A DNA stretch of 64,000 bases from Limnanthes douglasii subsp. nivea (taxonomy: Eukaryota; Streptophyta; Magnoliopsida; Brassicales; Limnanthaceae). The notes below the pieces were generated by a model, which worked only from the letters and a program-made list of their open reading frames with translations, had not been told where the DNA came from and searched no databases. A program made the position numbers and the translations under genes. The first letter of the stretch is position 1, and every line of letters begins with the position of its first letter. Below, piece after piece: positions 49,186-61,715 of this stretch. The stretch spans positions 69,402,352 through 69,466,351 of the forward strand of contig JAUPFV010000004.1 in assembly GCA_036936605.1 (NCBI GenBank), given 5' to 3'.

Positions 49186-49300
49186 GAGAAAAGTACCCCT
49201 AAATACCTTCTCAACTATCAAATACCAAGATGGTACCCGTTTTTGGACTAGTTTCAAAAACTACCTAGAGCCATAATATGGACAATTATACCCTTTAGGG

Positions 49301-49308
49301 TATAAAAG
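49301..49308 (+). promoter_or_regulatory. TATA box of the left inward promoter, E2
   Basis: TATAAAAG, 115 bp from the left end, as in E1. Confidence 0.6.
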
Positions 49309-49334
49309 GGGTTATTTTCTTGAAACCCACTTTT

Positions 49335-49749
49335 TTTCACCTTCTAATCAGACTTTTAGGTTCCAATTTCCCCCCCACTTTCACATTTCCAAATTTGAGG
49401 AGAGAGAAACATGTTTTACGAGAGCGAAACCAAAAGCCATTTTTGGAAGGTTACGTACCGGCAAACCACGACTGAATCTGTTTCTGTTCCGATTTTGTTG
49501 CCCCCTACCGGCGAACCACCGGCGACTAGTAAGCAGCTTCTCTGTCACTCCTCTGATAGTTCTGACATCCACCGGCGAAAAACCGGCGACAACTAACCAG
49601 TTTTTTTCTCTCTGTTCCTTATATCAGGCACCTACCGGCGCACCAGCACTGTCTCTGTCTCTGGTTCGATATTTGGAACCACAACCGGCGAGCATCCAAC
49701 TGCGACGAAGTTTCCGTCGAACCGAACAGTCGCCTTCAAACCAAATCAG
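49335..49749 (+). other. 5' leader exon of the protease gene, E2
   Basis: Contains the ACCGGCGA-type repeats (about 49455-49690). The leader ends at CAG|GTATGTG (49750). The C run is only 7 long (49370-49376). Confidence 0.5.
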
Positions 49750-49997
49750 GTATGTGTTCGATTCGTATGCGTTGATGTGTAGGTTTTCGAACCCAATGAT
49801 AGTCCATGCTGTATGATGTGTAATACTCCGGTAGAAACGTAAGGTCATTTGTTACTGTTGCTCGACTGGACGACGTTACGTGATAGTTGTATTGGTAGTG
49901 AGGATGGTGTTGTTGTAATCATTGTGAGGCTGATGTTTTAAGCATTGTCAGGCTGATGTTTTAAGCATTGTGAGTTTGCGTAAGGTTGGTCCATGTC

Positions 49998-50162
49998 TAG
50001 CAATATGGGCTTTATTATCTATCAGTACAACTATCAGGTTTATGAGGCTGATCGTTAACGTGTTAGATCTTGTGTAACAGCTATAGGGATGCTGTTCCAA
50101 ATGTTGTGAGTGTATGCAGGTATCGTCATACATCTAGAAATGTATATTGTATTATATATCAG
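49998..50162 (+). repeat. 22-bp phased sites in the protease leader intron, E2
   Basis: The same pairs as E1 9084-9248, in the intron 49750-50318. The second TAGCAA has become TAGAAA here. Confidence 0.7.
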
Positions 50163-50880
50163 GGTCTGATAGTAGTTTACATGTAAGACAGCACGTCTAG
50201 GGGATAAGTATAAGTTTCAGGTCACTTATACGAATCTTCATAATGCAGTGGCTGCTTAGTATTATTGTTTTAGTTACCATGTGAATTACTAACTAGCTTA
50301 TTATGTGAACGTTGACAGGTTAAAATGACAGGAGTATTCTACCGCTCGGGATTGGTTGGCATAATCAACGTCCTGAGACGAGATATAATCAAAGCTGAAC
50401 ACATCGAGGCTGCTCGCGGAACCCCTTTCTACACCTTCCTCAAAACCTCGTACGACCTGAGGAACGAAACTCTGAAGCTTAAAAAGTTCCACCACTTGAT
50501 CGAGGCGATCTGTGGTTTATACGACGTCAGATGGAAGGCTTTCAAGATTGGACAAAAGCGTGTAAGGCTGACCAAGAAAGACGTTCAGGCAATCTTTGGC
50601 CTGAGACACGGTAACGAAGAGATGCCGATGAGCAAATCAGGTGGATTTATCGCTCGGTACGCCAAGGGAGCAGAGTTAGATTCGACTTTGATGAAGAAAT
50701 ATTTTTTGAGTCCAAGGACGAGGAGAAGCGGGCCAACGAACGACAAATCAGTGTCAAACGCGTTAATAAAGGTAAATAGAGTATGTTTGAATGTAGTTGT
50801 TTTGTAGTTCGTACTGCAGGCTGTGCTGGTTGATGAAATCCAGGGACATTTTCACATCACTATAAATAGATTGATATAAA

Positions 50881-51185
50881 TAGCAAGCTATGAATACTAA
50901 CATATCAGAGATAGTGTAACATTAAAAGAACTGTCCATGTAGACCTAATTTATAAGATGTAAACATAGATAGCAAGTTGGAATGGACTAAATATCAGACG
51001 GTACCAGCATAGATAGCAATGTAGCCAGCGATAGATATCAGAGTATGTAACAAATGTAAGTAATGTTATATACGAAACAGAAAACAAAGCCTGATGTATG
51101 CAGATCTGTAAAGTATCGGCCTTGAATAGATTGGATATCAGAGGGTAGCAGCATAGATAGCAATGTAAACGTGTATAGATATCAG
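50881..51185 (+). repeat. 22-bp phased site array in protease intron 1, E2
   Basis: Counterpart of E1 9967-10271, in the intron 50772-51302, with the same spacing. Confidence 0.75.
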
Positions 51186-54100
51186 AGTATGTTTACAAAC
51201 AACTATGGTATATATGCAATCATATATCTAATGTCTTATTAGTTGTGGATGCCTTTAATTGTTCTTTCTGTATTGTTGTTATGATTTTGGATGTTTTTGT
51301 AGGAAGCAATCGAGAAAGCAGTTAGAGAATGAGGGGAGGATGAAGCGAGCGATGTGGCTAGGCTACTGATACTTTTCATATGCTCGAAACTTTTCTTTTC
51401 AGTGTCGGGCGATGTAATCGGGTGGACAGCAATCTTCTACGTGGAGAATCTTGACAAGATAAATGACTATGACTGGTCTGGAGCAATCTTGGATAAGCTT
51501 CACAAATCGCTGGACAAATGTATTAAGGCCGGGCATCCTTCAAGAGTTATCGGATGCGTTTCTTTTCTTTTTGTAAGTATAGCTAGTTATGATCAGCCTG
51601 TCTGTTAGGAAAATGTTTATTTTAATAGTTAGTTTTGTTCTGTGCAGCCGTTTCTTATGGAGCATATTTCTATAAATGTCGACATACCAAGGCCTTACAT
51701 AATACCTAGATGTTACAAGTGGTGGGGGCTAGAGGGCAAGGAGTCGACATTCGAAATGATCCAGATGGTCGGTGAGCTCAGGGACGACGAGGTATGTTGT
51801 GGTATAGTAGATATATCGTAGTAGTATAATACATATATCAGTGATGATTATAATATTTTGCTGCTAAATGAACATTATACTGTATCTCCTAGGTTGTCTG
51901 CGGGGAGTTGGTGTTTACAGCATCGGAATGTTTTGTTTATGGAGTAAATGATTCGCGGATAAGGTGGGAAGGGGCTGGTGAACCAAGCGAAGAGAGGAGT
52001 AGGAAAAGAAAGAAATCTATTGCGAACAGAAGTTCAATAAGGAAGGAAGATGACGGAGCTGGTAGTAAGAAGATAAGACGTTCAATGATTGAGGTTGAAG
52101 ATGATGTTACGGTGGGGGAGTTCATTGTGGAGAGGAAGGCAAGAGTTGGTAAAAACAAAGGGGAGAGGTTGAAGAACCGGAAAAAACGTAGGTCTAGTAT
52201 GATTCCTAGTTTTGGAGTGCTGTCGCAGTCGGTACTGCGCGATAGTAAAAAACTGAAAAAAGGAGCCGGTTGCGGCGGTTGAAAGTTGAGAACAAGAGGC
52301 TTAAAACATGCCTTGATGAAAGAAACGAAGAGGTTAGTGCTAGCATGCTTTCTAAGTACTACTAACATCTGTATGGTTGTTAAAATGAAGTTGTCTATCA
52401 ATAAAGTATTCTGTAACTATCAGTGTTGTAAATAATGTAACAATTTCGTATGCTCGTTTGAATCAGGTTGAAAAATTGAAGAAAGATTTGGAGGACCTTA
52501 AAGAAAAGCTGGAGATGGTCGACTCAAGAGTGGATGGTGAGGATCAACAACTGTTGTTGACCTTATCCTCGCCATTTTGCCGCTACGATGAGGATGCTAC
52601 TGAAACCTTAGATGCACGCATTGCTGAGAAGGTGGTTAAGGAAACACTGGTTTACAAAAGAACTCGGAGGCATGTAGTAACTGAAACAGACAAAGCAACG
52701 GAAGAAGACGGCGTTGATGGGGAGGATAAAACAGAAGAACAAGAGGAGCTTGACAAAGCTAAGCAAAAAGAAAAACATTGCTCGGAGGAGGACAAAGAAG
52801 AAGTTGATGGAGGGGGTGTTCAATCCGAAACACGTGTTGAACCAATGGAAGAGAGTACTACACATGATGTTGTTGCTGTTGATGTGTTTAGGAAGCCAAA
52901 AGGGACTATCACAAGTGGTTGTGACGCTGGTAATGGGAAACGGGATGTGGCAGAAGAATTACCACCCCTAACTCATGCTGCCGGTGCGCAAAATGTAGTT
53001 TTGGTACCTGCACAGGGACCTGGAGTTGGAAACAACGAGGTCGAACAGCAGCAGCTGACGGTGGACGGGATTGATTTGTTGGACGAAGTATCAAACGAAG
53101 GAACGAAAACAATGGAACGACAGTTGGCGGAGTCGCCAAAAAACGTCGATGAAGGAAATAATGCAGAGAGCGGTGAGGACAAAGGAGAAGATAAAATAGT
53201 AGTAGCAACTACATTGTTGGAGATAGCAGCAACAGAACAACAGGTTCCAGATCCTGTCTCGCACAATGTTGCTGAAGACGTAAGTGGAGTTTAAATTGCT
53301 TAGTTGTATTTGAATATCATATATGATTGATAGTTAATCTCGCAATTAATGGTTTCCTTTGTTATGTTTTTAGGAAGTCGAAACAGCGGAGGCTGAAGAC
53401 ACACGACACTTTAGCTTAGTTGTATTCACTGGCACTGGAACAGCAGCAAAGTGCGAACAACTATCGCAAGCTGTGTCGCCATTAAAGGTGATACAAATTT
53501 TCAAGAGAGCAGATCAATCCGCAGAGAAGATTGAAAATGTGTCACAGCTTGAGCCATCTTCGTACGCAACACCACAACAACAGAAAGCAGCATCGAAGGA
53601 TCCTATTGTCCAATCGGTTACACCATTGGCTGAAGATAGCTTTGTAGACTGCACCCAATCATTTTACGCAGAAGTTGACAAGGCTGTTGAAACTTCAAAC
53701 GAGAAGAGGCGTACACTGGACTGCATCGAGGAAGACCAAACGGACGTTGACGTAAGTAGATATTTGGTATTCTCAATAAATATTTAAAAAGAAATGTTAA
53801 CAGTTTACTATGCTGCTTTTTTTTAGGTACCCATTGATGACATGCCTGGGTTCAACTTACTTACTCCGACGGAGGTTCAACAACATTCAACTGAAGTTGT
53901 AGCTTGGCCGTTCCCGACAGAGACAACGAAACTGATCGATGTAAGTGAGTACGAGAAAGTGCTGAAACTGAAACAGGTAGAAGAACAAGAAGATCCAGAA
54001 ATATGGTACTTGCCAACAACAGAGTTCTCGTACAGGCTTTCCATTAGTGTGACAGAGATAATGGAACTGCCTAACGAAACTCAAGTGGACTTCAAGGTAA

Positions 54101-54726
54101 AAATATTTTTGGATGTATCAATCGTATTTTAATTGTTAGTCTAGCAACGTGCCTCTATACGTCTATCAATATTAATTGAAGCAGCTATCATTGTGTCAAC
54201 CAATAAACCATTGGTTATTATTTCAATTGATTCGATACTGTAATTTTGGTTTAATAGGTAATAGATGCTTGGATATACAAGCTCTTAAAGGATTCAGACT
54301 GGAAAGTACCTGTGAAAGGGTTTGATAATAAGTATTCATTCCCTGTCCCAGCCATTCAAATAACTGGGATTGCAACTGTAAGTTCCCAGTGGATTATTGC
54401 TTTCATATTAGGTACATCCCCTTCCTGTATTGATGTCTTAAATTTACAGGGGACACTGGCTAAAAAGGGAGATATGTCTGTCATTGTGGATAATGTTTTT
54501 GAGACAATGAACCCCAACACATATGTCTGTTTCGTCCCCCTATGTAATGTAAACACGGAAGGAGTGAACCATTGGACGCTCCTGGTTATAGACATGGAGA
54601 ATGGGGTTGCCAGAAGCTACAACCCAATGTTGCCGTGGAGCAAGCACATTCCCGATAAGAAGAGAAACACTGCCGATGCTCTGGTAAGGAATTTAAATTC
54701 CAAGTTATCTAGTTTGGTTCACTGTC

Positions 54727-54798
54727 TAGCAATTTATAATAATAAAGCTATCAAACTGTATAGTAATGCCTATCAATGACTTCTACTGTATCTATCAA
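54727..54798 (+). repeat. 22-bp phased sites in protease intron 8, E2
   Basis: Four hexamers at 54727, 54749, 54771 and 54793, as in E1. Confidence 0.7.
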
Positions 54799-55052
54799 TG
54801 CAGTTGTCCTATTGCATGAAGAAGAAATATATACCGCAGGTAAAAGGTGGGTACAAAATTAAGACCATGTTAAATATCCCACAGCAAAAGAAGCGGAGCT
54901 ATGGCTGTGGTGTTTTCGTGTGTAAATACGTAGAAGACATTATTAAAGACGGTTTTGTTGGACGGCAATATGGTGACGAAATGCCGGCAGAAACAAGAGC
55001 TAAAATTTTCAAACATTTCTTGAACGACCGTAACACAAACAAACGTTGGTAG

Positions 55053-56110
55053 TATGTAATTTATATTTTGGTATCCATTGATTATCATTGGGTGAAGTGT
55101 GCAAAACATCTATGATTTATGTTTGTAGACTAAAATTTACATGTAAACGCACTTTTTACTTGTTGCGGTCGACTGGGAAAAAGTTAACAAAGAACATTAT
55201 GTGTAACTTAATCTATTTGATAGAGCCCCTAAAGCTAGCAAGCAGTATTACTTTAAATACCAGAGTATGTAAAACAAACTATCAGACAGGCTTATTAAAT
55301 CGCAAACTATGTAAACATATTTGTCAGACCAAATGTATTTTGAAACGTAATTTTAATGACCGTTGTTTCCATCTCTAGCCACTGCTGAAAGCAACACGCC
55401 ACCATCTTTTCACAAAATCCACCTTAATAATGAGCCGCTGTTCGAAAAATTACATGTAGACGAACTAGTTCACATAACTGTTACAGGATTCAGTGTTGTA
55501 TCTTACAAATTTTGATATGTTGTTACCATTCGCACTGTTAGTGGTAGTTATATATCTACTATTGGTACATATAAGAGATGTATTAAAAAGTACCAATAAT
55601 GCATATATAATAAGAACTATCAATGTTCACCAAATTGTCTATCTGGGGTTAAGGAAGGATCTATCTAGGGTTAAGCAGGCAAATATCGTAGTGCGAAACA
55701 TATCGTAATTTAAAATCATTTTGGTTACGAACCATAAAGTATAGTTTTAGATATCTTTCAGAAAAAATAGATAGACCAGATAGGTTTTAAATTTTTAATA
55801 TAATTTATCTACCATTCAAAATTACTCGCAAATATCATATAACAGGTTATTGATGCACAAAATAAAAATATATTGACTGCACAACATGGTTATTGGTAGA
55901 TAAATGCAATTAATTTGTTGAAAGGACTGATAACCACACACATTACTCATTACTACATTAATGTGTTAAAACCATTGGTTAGATTGAACTTGAAAATACA
56001 ATGGGTAGATAAAGTAGAATGATTACCTTCATTTAATGTATGTGTGCCATTAAAGTTGATTTCTGAAAATATGGTTGCTTAAGGGGACTCAGCATTGGGT
56101 GCTGGGTTTT
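55053..56110. other. Spacer between protease and acidic-protein genes, E2
   Basis: As in E1 13805-14860. Contains the transposase fragment (55167-55405). No other gene is visible. Confidence 0.5.
55167..55405 (-). pseudogene. Fragment of the transposase gene duplicated inside E2
   Basis: The same duplication as E1 13919-14157, so it predates the copying of the element. Confidence 0.85.
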
Positions 56111-56112
56111 GC

Positions 56113-56120
56113 TATAAATA
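56113..56120 (+). promoter_or_regulatory. TATA box of the acidic-protein gene, E2
   Basis: TATAAATA, 97 bp before ATG 56217. Confidence 0.6.
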
Positions 56121-56216
56121 GAGGGTCATATGTCAACCTATTACTCACAAACCTACCAGCAAAGGGAAAAAAACCCAGAACCTCTACCCTAAGTTCTTAC
56201 CTCCGCTCCTCCAACC

Positions 56217-56588
56217 ATGGCTCCTTCATCACCCTTCTCCCCACACCAGTCCAGCGAGGACGCCTGGTCCTCTGACTACTACTCATGTGAGAAGGCCTAC
56301 AAGCGCACGACAACGTCGGAGTACTCCGCTGACGAAGAAGATGATTGGTCGGTCTGGTCTGAGGACCAAGAAGACCCTTATGGATCATGGGATTCTTGGT
56401 CCATGGACGACTGTTATCTTTCTGACGATGAGAAGCTGCCAAAAAGGAAAAGGTGTAAGAGCGTTAACCCATTTTGGGATGAGGAAGACGACGATGAAGA
56501 TGAAGAGGCAGACGACGAGGCCTCTGACGACGAAGAAGATGATGAAGATGAAGAAGAAGAAGAAGAAGAAGAAGAAGAAGAAGAATAA
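56217..56588 (+). CDS. Small acidic protein of the MULE, E2, tail truncated
   Basis: 123 residues, against 132 in E1. The GAA tract is longer, and one GAA has become TAA at 56586-56588. Seventeen further in-frame codons, ending in the original stop at 56640-56642, are cut off. The Ser/Trp/Asp-rich front and the KLPKRKRCK signal are intact, so function may persist. Confidence 0.6.
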   Translation: MAPSSPFSPHQSSEDAWSSDYYSCEKAYKRTTTSEYSADEEDDWSVWSEDQEDPYGSWDSWSMDDCYLSDDEKLPKRKRCKSVNPFWDEEDDDEDEEADDEASDDEEDDEDEEEEEEEEEEEE

Positions 56589-56642
56589 GAAGAAGAAGAA
56601 GAAGAAGAAGACGAGGTATCTGATGGAGACGACTCCGATTAG

Positions 56643-57073
56643 GTTAGAACATTTAGATGTAGTTTCATGGCCCTGTTGGTTTTTATTTTGTTGTTTTTAA
56701 CGTATGTTTATGCTTTTTTGTGGACTGTAACTTGCCCCAACCCTGTGCAGTAGTGTTATTTTTTGACAGGGTTGGATGATTTAGGGTTGTTTGGATTGTT
56801 GCATGATTTTAATGTACAAGTTTCGTTGTATTTTACCTTCGTTATCTAGTCAAACTGGTAAGGTATGGTATTACAAGGTGCAGTTGAAGGTAGCAGTTTA
56901 AGTTGCAGTTATTTCACAGAATCGCAATCTATGAACACTAAGATATCGGAGTTATGGTAACATTAAAAGAACAAACAATGTAAACATAGATAGCAAGGTT
57001 GAATCGAGTGGACATCAGAGTATAACAGCATAGGTAGCAAAGATGGTAAATGTAAGCAAAGATGTTAAAACCA
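56643..57073. other. 3' flank of the acidic gene, E2
   Basis: Counterpart of E1 15370-15800. Phased sites begin at 56991. No gene is seen. Confidence 0.5.
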
Positions 57074-58143
57074 AAACAGAAAACACATTTTGATGTATCT
57101 GTCAGATGCAAAATCCAAAAACTATCAATGTTGAATATAGTAGATATCAGAGGGTAGCATCAGAGATAGCAATGTATAAAGGGATAGATACCAGAGTATG
57201 TAACAAACATATATGGAACTTGTCATTTCTATAAGGGTACAAAACATAAGTCGAGATACAAAAAGTGCTTATCTTTTAAATGAATCAGGCATGAATGATT
57301 TTAAGTACACCTATAACAAATGTAAGTGAAATATCAGATGGATCTATTTCAAAACAGAAAACATATATTGATGTATCTGTCAGATGCAAAATCCAGAAAC
57401 TATCAATGGTTAATATATTTGATATCAGAGGGTTGAAGCATAAATAGCAATGTATACATGGATAGATATCAGACTATGTAACAAACAGATATGGACCGTG
57501 TAAATTCTTTTAGGGGACAAAGCATATGTTGAGATACAAGAATTGCTTATCTTTGAGATGAATCAGGCATGAATGATTTTGAGTACATCTATAACAAATG
57601 TAAGTAAAATATCAGATGGATGTAAACCAAAACAGAAAACACGTCTTGATGTATCTGTTAGATGCAAAACCCAGAAACTATCAACGTTGAATAGAGTGGA
57701 TATCAGATGGTAGCAGCATAGCTAGCAATGTATACAGGGGAAGATATCAAAATATGTTTCGAACAGATATGGTTCGTGCCAATTCTATAAGAGTACAAAA
57801 CATAAGTGGAGATACAAGAAGTGATTATCTCTGAGATGAATATGGCATTGAATATTTGAAGTACATGTATACAAATGTAAGTAAAGCATAAGATGAATGT
57901 GTACCGAAACAAAAAACATACTTTGATTGTATCTGTTAGATAAAATAGCCCGAAGCTATAAATGTTGAATAGAGTATCTACCAGAATATATCCTCAAAGA
58001 TAGCAATGTATACTCGAATAGATATCGTAGACAGAAAGAAACTGACATGGAACATGTAAATGTTAAAAGTGTACGAAACATAAGTGGAAAGATAAGGACT
58101 GCTTATCTTTGAAATGTAAAATGTTACAAAAAAGTAGGTAAAT
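57074..58143 (+). repeat. Four ~278-bp tandem repeats with phased sites, E2
   Basis: The same block as in E1. The site that reads TATAAG at E1 16194 reads TATCAG here (57467), fitting the hexamer consensus better. Confidence 0.8.
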
Positions 58144-58148
58144 AATGT

Positions 58149-60575
58149 TTAGAACGGAGCATCACATGACCTCCTATTATGCCCCGATTTTAAACATCGA
58201 CCACAACGGGCCTGGCTGCTGGAAACTTCGCCTCTTGATGGAATACGCTTCTTCCTCGGACGCCCGGGTCGTCTTTTAACGTTAGGGGGCAGCACCAAGG
58301 GCTCTCCATCATAATCTGCGCTACTGGATTCACCAAACTCAGTTATAGCCGGTATGTTAAATGAATAGCTGGACAGGTAATTTTGGGTAGTGAAGAACGG
58401 CTCGACCAACGTCATAGGATCCTCGTTTATAGATGCAATTGCAGCCAGTGCATTAGCGCACGGGAAACATTCTTGCTGCCACGAACCGCATGTGCATTTG
58501 AAATCCAGTATGTTGACCACCATGACTGGGTCAGATAAAACCTCAAAATATGCGGCAGAAGACTTGCGAACTAACCATATCCGACTGGATTGTACATTCT
58601 CTTTGAACATCTTGTCAAACTCGGGGCACAAATTTGTGTTCCAACTTTGGCCTTCTCCTAAACGTCGAGACATTTGAGTCATCAAGAGAGCTCTGATCCG
58701 GTCGATTAATTCGACTATAGGCAGATGGCACAACTTTTTAATCTGGCCATTGAACGACTCAACAGCAGTTGATGCCATCGCCCCATACCGTTTGCCTTTC
58801 ACATATGCCTGAGCCCATTTTTCAGGGGCCAGATTCCTTACAAAGTTTTCAATACGCTTACCGCCTAGGCGCAAAAACTGAGCATAACGTTCATTAAAAA
58901 GATCCACCGTAGGGGCATAAGCACAACTCTTAAACATCACTAGCATATCTTGTTTGTAGACTCTGTTAGTGTGTTCAAGAGCTTTATTCAAGTTCTGGAT
59001 AAGATGGAAGATGCAATAAGCGTGGTAGTCAGTCGGATAAAGAGTTGCGACAGCGCTAATAATACCAGCATGGCGGTCTGAAATGAAAGTTATTTGGCGC
59101 CCTAACAGATGAGGTTTTAATTTTTCCAAAAACCAAAACCAGTTGTCCGAGTCTTCACTACCAAATATACCAAAAGCTACGGGGAAAAGACCTGCGGTGG
59201 GGAAAATGTATCTTAAAAACAGAACGACAGTAACAGAACGATGTTGAGGTCGACTGTGTAATAGTAAACAAAGAACAATCCATGTAACTAAAATACTAGA
59301 GTATGTAATCCAAACTATCAGACAATTCGCATCCTAATCTATCAGACAGGGTCTCCCAATCTAGCAATCAGTAATAACTAAACTACCAGAGTATGTAATC
59401 CTAACTATCAAACAATCTTATTAATTTGCAAACTATGCAAACATATTTATCAGAATAAATGTATATTGAAACATGTACTGACCGTTGTTTCCATCCTTTG
59501 CCACTGCTGAAAGCAACACGCCACCATGCTTCCCATTTAGGTGCGTTCCGTCAACGTACAGTAGAGGGCGGCACGAATGGAATCCCTGAAGACACGCCCC
59601 AAACGCTATAAAACAGCGACGGAAAACATTGCCGGGAGCCAAATCCAGATGACAGTCCGTAGTGATGTCACGACTCTTTAGCCTCTTGAAGTATGGTTTT
59701 AGCAATGCGAAAGAGCTATTGCTATCTCCAAATACAAGGCGACGGGCCTTCTCCAACGCATTCCAAGATAGACGATATGAAATGTCTAAACCGTAGTCTT
59801 GCTTGATGGTGGACTGTATAGTCTTAGCTGTTAAAGAATGGTTGTTCCGTAGAGAATCGTGAATTTCATCAACAATCAAATCGGAAGACAGATGCCTGCT
59901 TTTCTTCTTTGTGAATACGGGACTGCACGTGTGGGTACTGAAAAATCTTTTAATTGTCATCAACCCGGTCTTAGAATCCACAGAAGCGTAAAGCCTCCAT
60001 TGGCAGCCATCCGAATCTTTGTTTACGCAATAAACGGTGACCTTGTTAAATGTATTGTGCATGTACCTGAACGCAAAACCGTTCTCTAATGCATAACGGG
60101 ATAAGGATAACCTAAGACCTTGAGCACCGTCTTGAAATGACTGTCCAACAGCGATGATAGATTCTGCCCATGCCGCTGTAGCTAGATGTCTTTTTTTGGG
60201 GGTTGTAATGGCCAAACAGGTACTGCTTTCACCGCTGGTTCGTTGCATGTGAGAGGATTCTTCGAACAGTTGAACGGGTTGTTTACGTTTAATGGAGGAG
60301 CCTTTATCAGCAACATGTTCTTCGATAAGAAATGACACGCTCTTCAAACGCTCAACATCGAGGTAACATTCCAACCCAATGAAATCGGTCTCCTTATTAA
60401 AAATACAATTATTCTGAGCACCGCAAGAGTACGTAATGCTGTAGTTTCCTCTAACCAGCCCTTGCCATGTTTGCTCAACGTACACTTGGAATGACTCAAA
60501 GTTTTCAAATTCGGACAGCGGAACAATACCTGTTTCCGTACCAAATTTGAAAATGCACACTCTTGGTTTAGACAT
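58149..60575 (-). CDS. MURA-type transposase of MULE E2 (two coding exons)
   Basis: Exon 1 is 60575-59483 and exon 2 is 59191-58149, 711 residues, open throughout. The predicted protein of exon 2 from its first Met onward is identical to E1. Exon 1 has about nine amino-acid differences, several clustered between residues 235 and 290. The DDE residues, C/H motif, AT-hook and CCHC knuckle are all present, and the SWIM-like motif again has Asn in place of His. The donor of leader intron 2 is mutated from GT to AT (61101), so normal leader splicing is doubtful. Confidence 0.88.
59294..59453 (+). repeat. 22-bp phased sites in the transposase intron, E2
   Basis: Counterpart of E1 18021-18180. The first site has changed from TACCAG to TACTAG. 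Confidence 0.75.
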
Positions 60576-60583
60576 TGTGTACC

Positions 60584-61101
60584 CTGAATTATAGGAGTTT
60601 TGGTTAGTTTGTTTAACGTTGGTGTAGAACAACTGAATGTGGTACTGATATTATAACATATATAGCAATATCATGTAACTAACATATCAGCGTATATGCA
60701 TCGTGGTCTATTTTCAACACAAATAGCAAACTGTCATACCTAAACTATCAGGGTATATGGACTATTGGTCTGGTTTCAAACACATATATCAACCTGTTAT
60801 AGCTAACATATAAGGGTGTATGCAGCAAGGGGAAATGCTTTGAAACATATAGCAATATCACGTACCTAAACTATAAGGGTATATGGATTAATGGTCTATT
60901 TATCAACACATATAGCAACATGCCATAACTAAGATATCAGGGTGTATGTTGTCAGGTTTAATCTACAAACACATCTAACCTATCAGGGTCTGTGCAGTGA
61001 TCTAGCAACATCAAATCATAAAATTGCAGGCGACAAATCGCAAAGTGTTTCCATATAAATATCAGGGTTCATCACAGAGGTGGAAAAAAGAAATTACTCA
61101 T
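60584..61101 (-). other. Leader intron 2 of the transposase gene, E2, with donor mutation
   Basis: The acceptor is intact. The donor reads CCG|ATGAGTAA where E1 has CCG|GTGAGTAA. Confidence 0.6.
60663..61065 (+). repeat. 22-bp site pairs in the transposase leader intron, E2
   Basis: Counterpart of E1 19390-19792, with the same pairs. Confidence 0.8.
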
Positions 61102-61707
61102 CGGAATGTGAACGGAGCTGGTTTGGATGATTTGAATTGAGCAGAAGCATATGGTAATAAGTTTCCTGCAATTAACGTACATTATATGAGAGTCTAGAAT
61201 CGATTTCGAAAATGGAAAACGATTTTGAAACAAAAAAACTCACCTCTGTTACTGACCTGAGATACGGTTGGCTACGATTTTGGCTACGATTTCGAAATGT
61301 AAATCAGTTGTTATGAGGCTCAGATACGGTGGTCTAGGAGGCTGAGATACGGTTAGAAATCGGAGCTAGGAGGCTGAGACGGTTCAAAATCGAAGATACG
61401 AAACTCTGTATGAAACTGACGACGTTAAACTTCAGTTCTGAAACTCGCCGGTGATCGGAACACTCCGATAACGCGATTATATGGATCGCCGGTGATTAAG
61501 TAAGGTAAACGGTGGTTCAACAGTGTCGTCGGAGGTGGTGTGATCAGCCGTGGTTTTTTGAAATGAAGAGACGTTCTTGGAAAATGGTTTGTTTGTTAGG
61601 TTAGGAGAGAGGAGAGAGAAAGGGGGCTAATAAATTCAAAATTCAAAATTCAAAAGTAATTAAGAAGGTGCTGAAGCTAAAAGGGGCCCTTTTTTTCACA
61701 AATCAAC

Positions 61708-61715
61708 CTTATATA
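61708..61715 (-). promoter_or_regulatory. TATA box of the right inward promoter, E2
   Basis: TATATAAG on the minus strand, 149 bp inside the right end. Confidence 0.55.

Larger units (their letters stand above)
50325..55052 (+). pseudogene. ULP1/C48-type protease gene of MULE E2, broken
   Basis: Exons: 50325-50771, 51303-51572, 51648-51791, 51893-52332, 52467-53279, 53374-53751, 53827-54096, 54258-54683 and 54804-55052. The catalytic exons are complete here. HWTLLVID supplies the His (about residue 1026), SYNPML has Asn where ULP1 enzymes have Asp, PQQKKRSYGCG supplies Gln and Cys (about 1098). Exon 8 may contain an extra 72-nt in-frame intron (GTAAGT...TTACAG, 54379-54450). Two lesions: TGA at 51330-51332 (codon 159; GGA in E1), and loss of one A from a 7-A run near 52255, shifting the frame in exon 4. 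Exon 1 is open, unlike in E1. The two copies thus decayed independently after duplication. The family is SUMO-protease-like. Confidence 0.85.
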
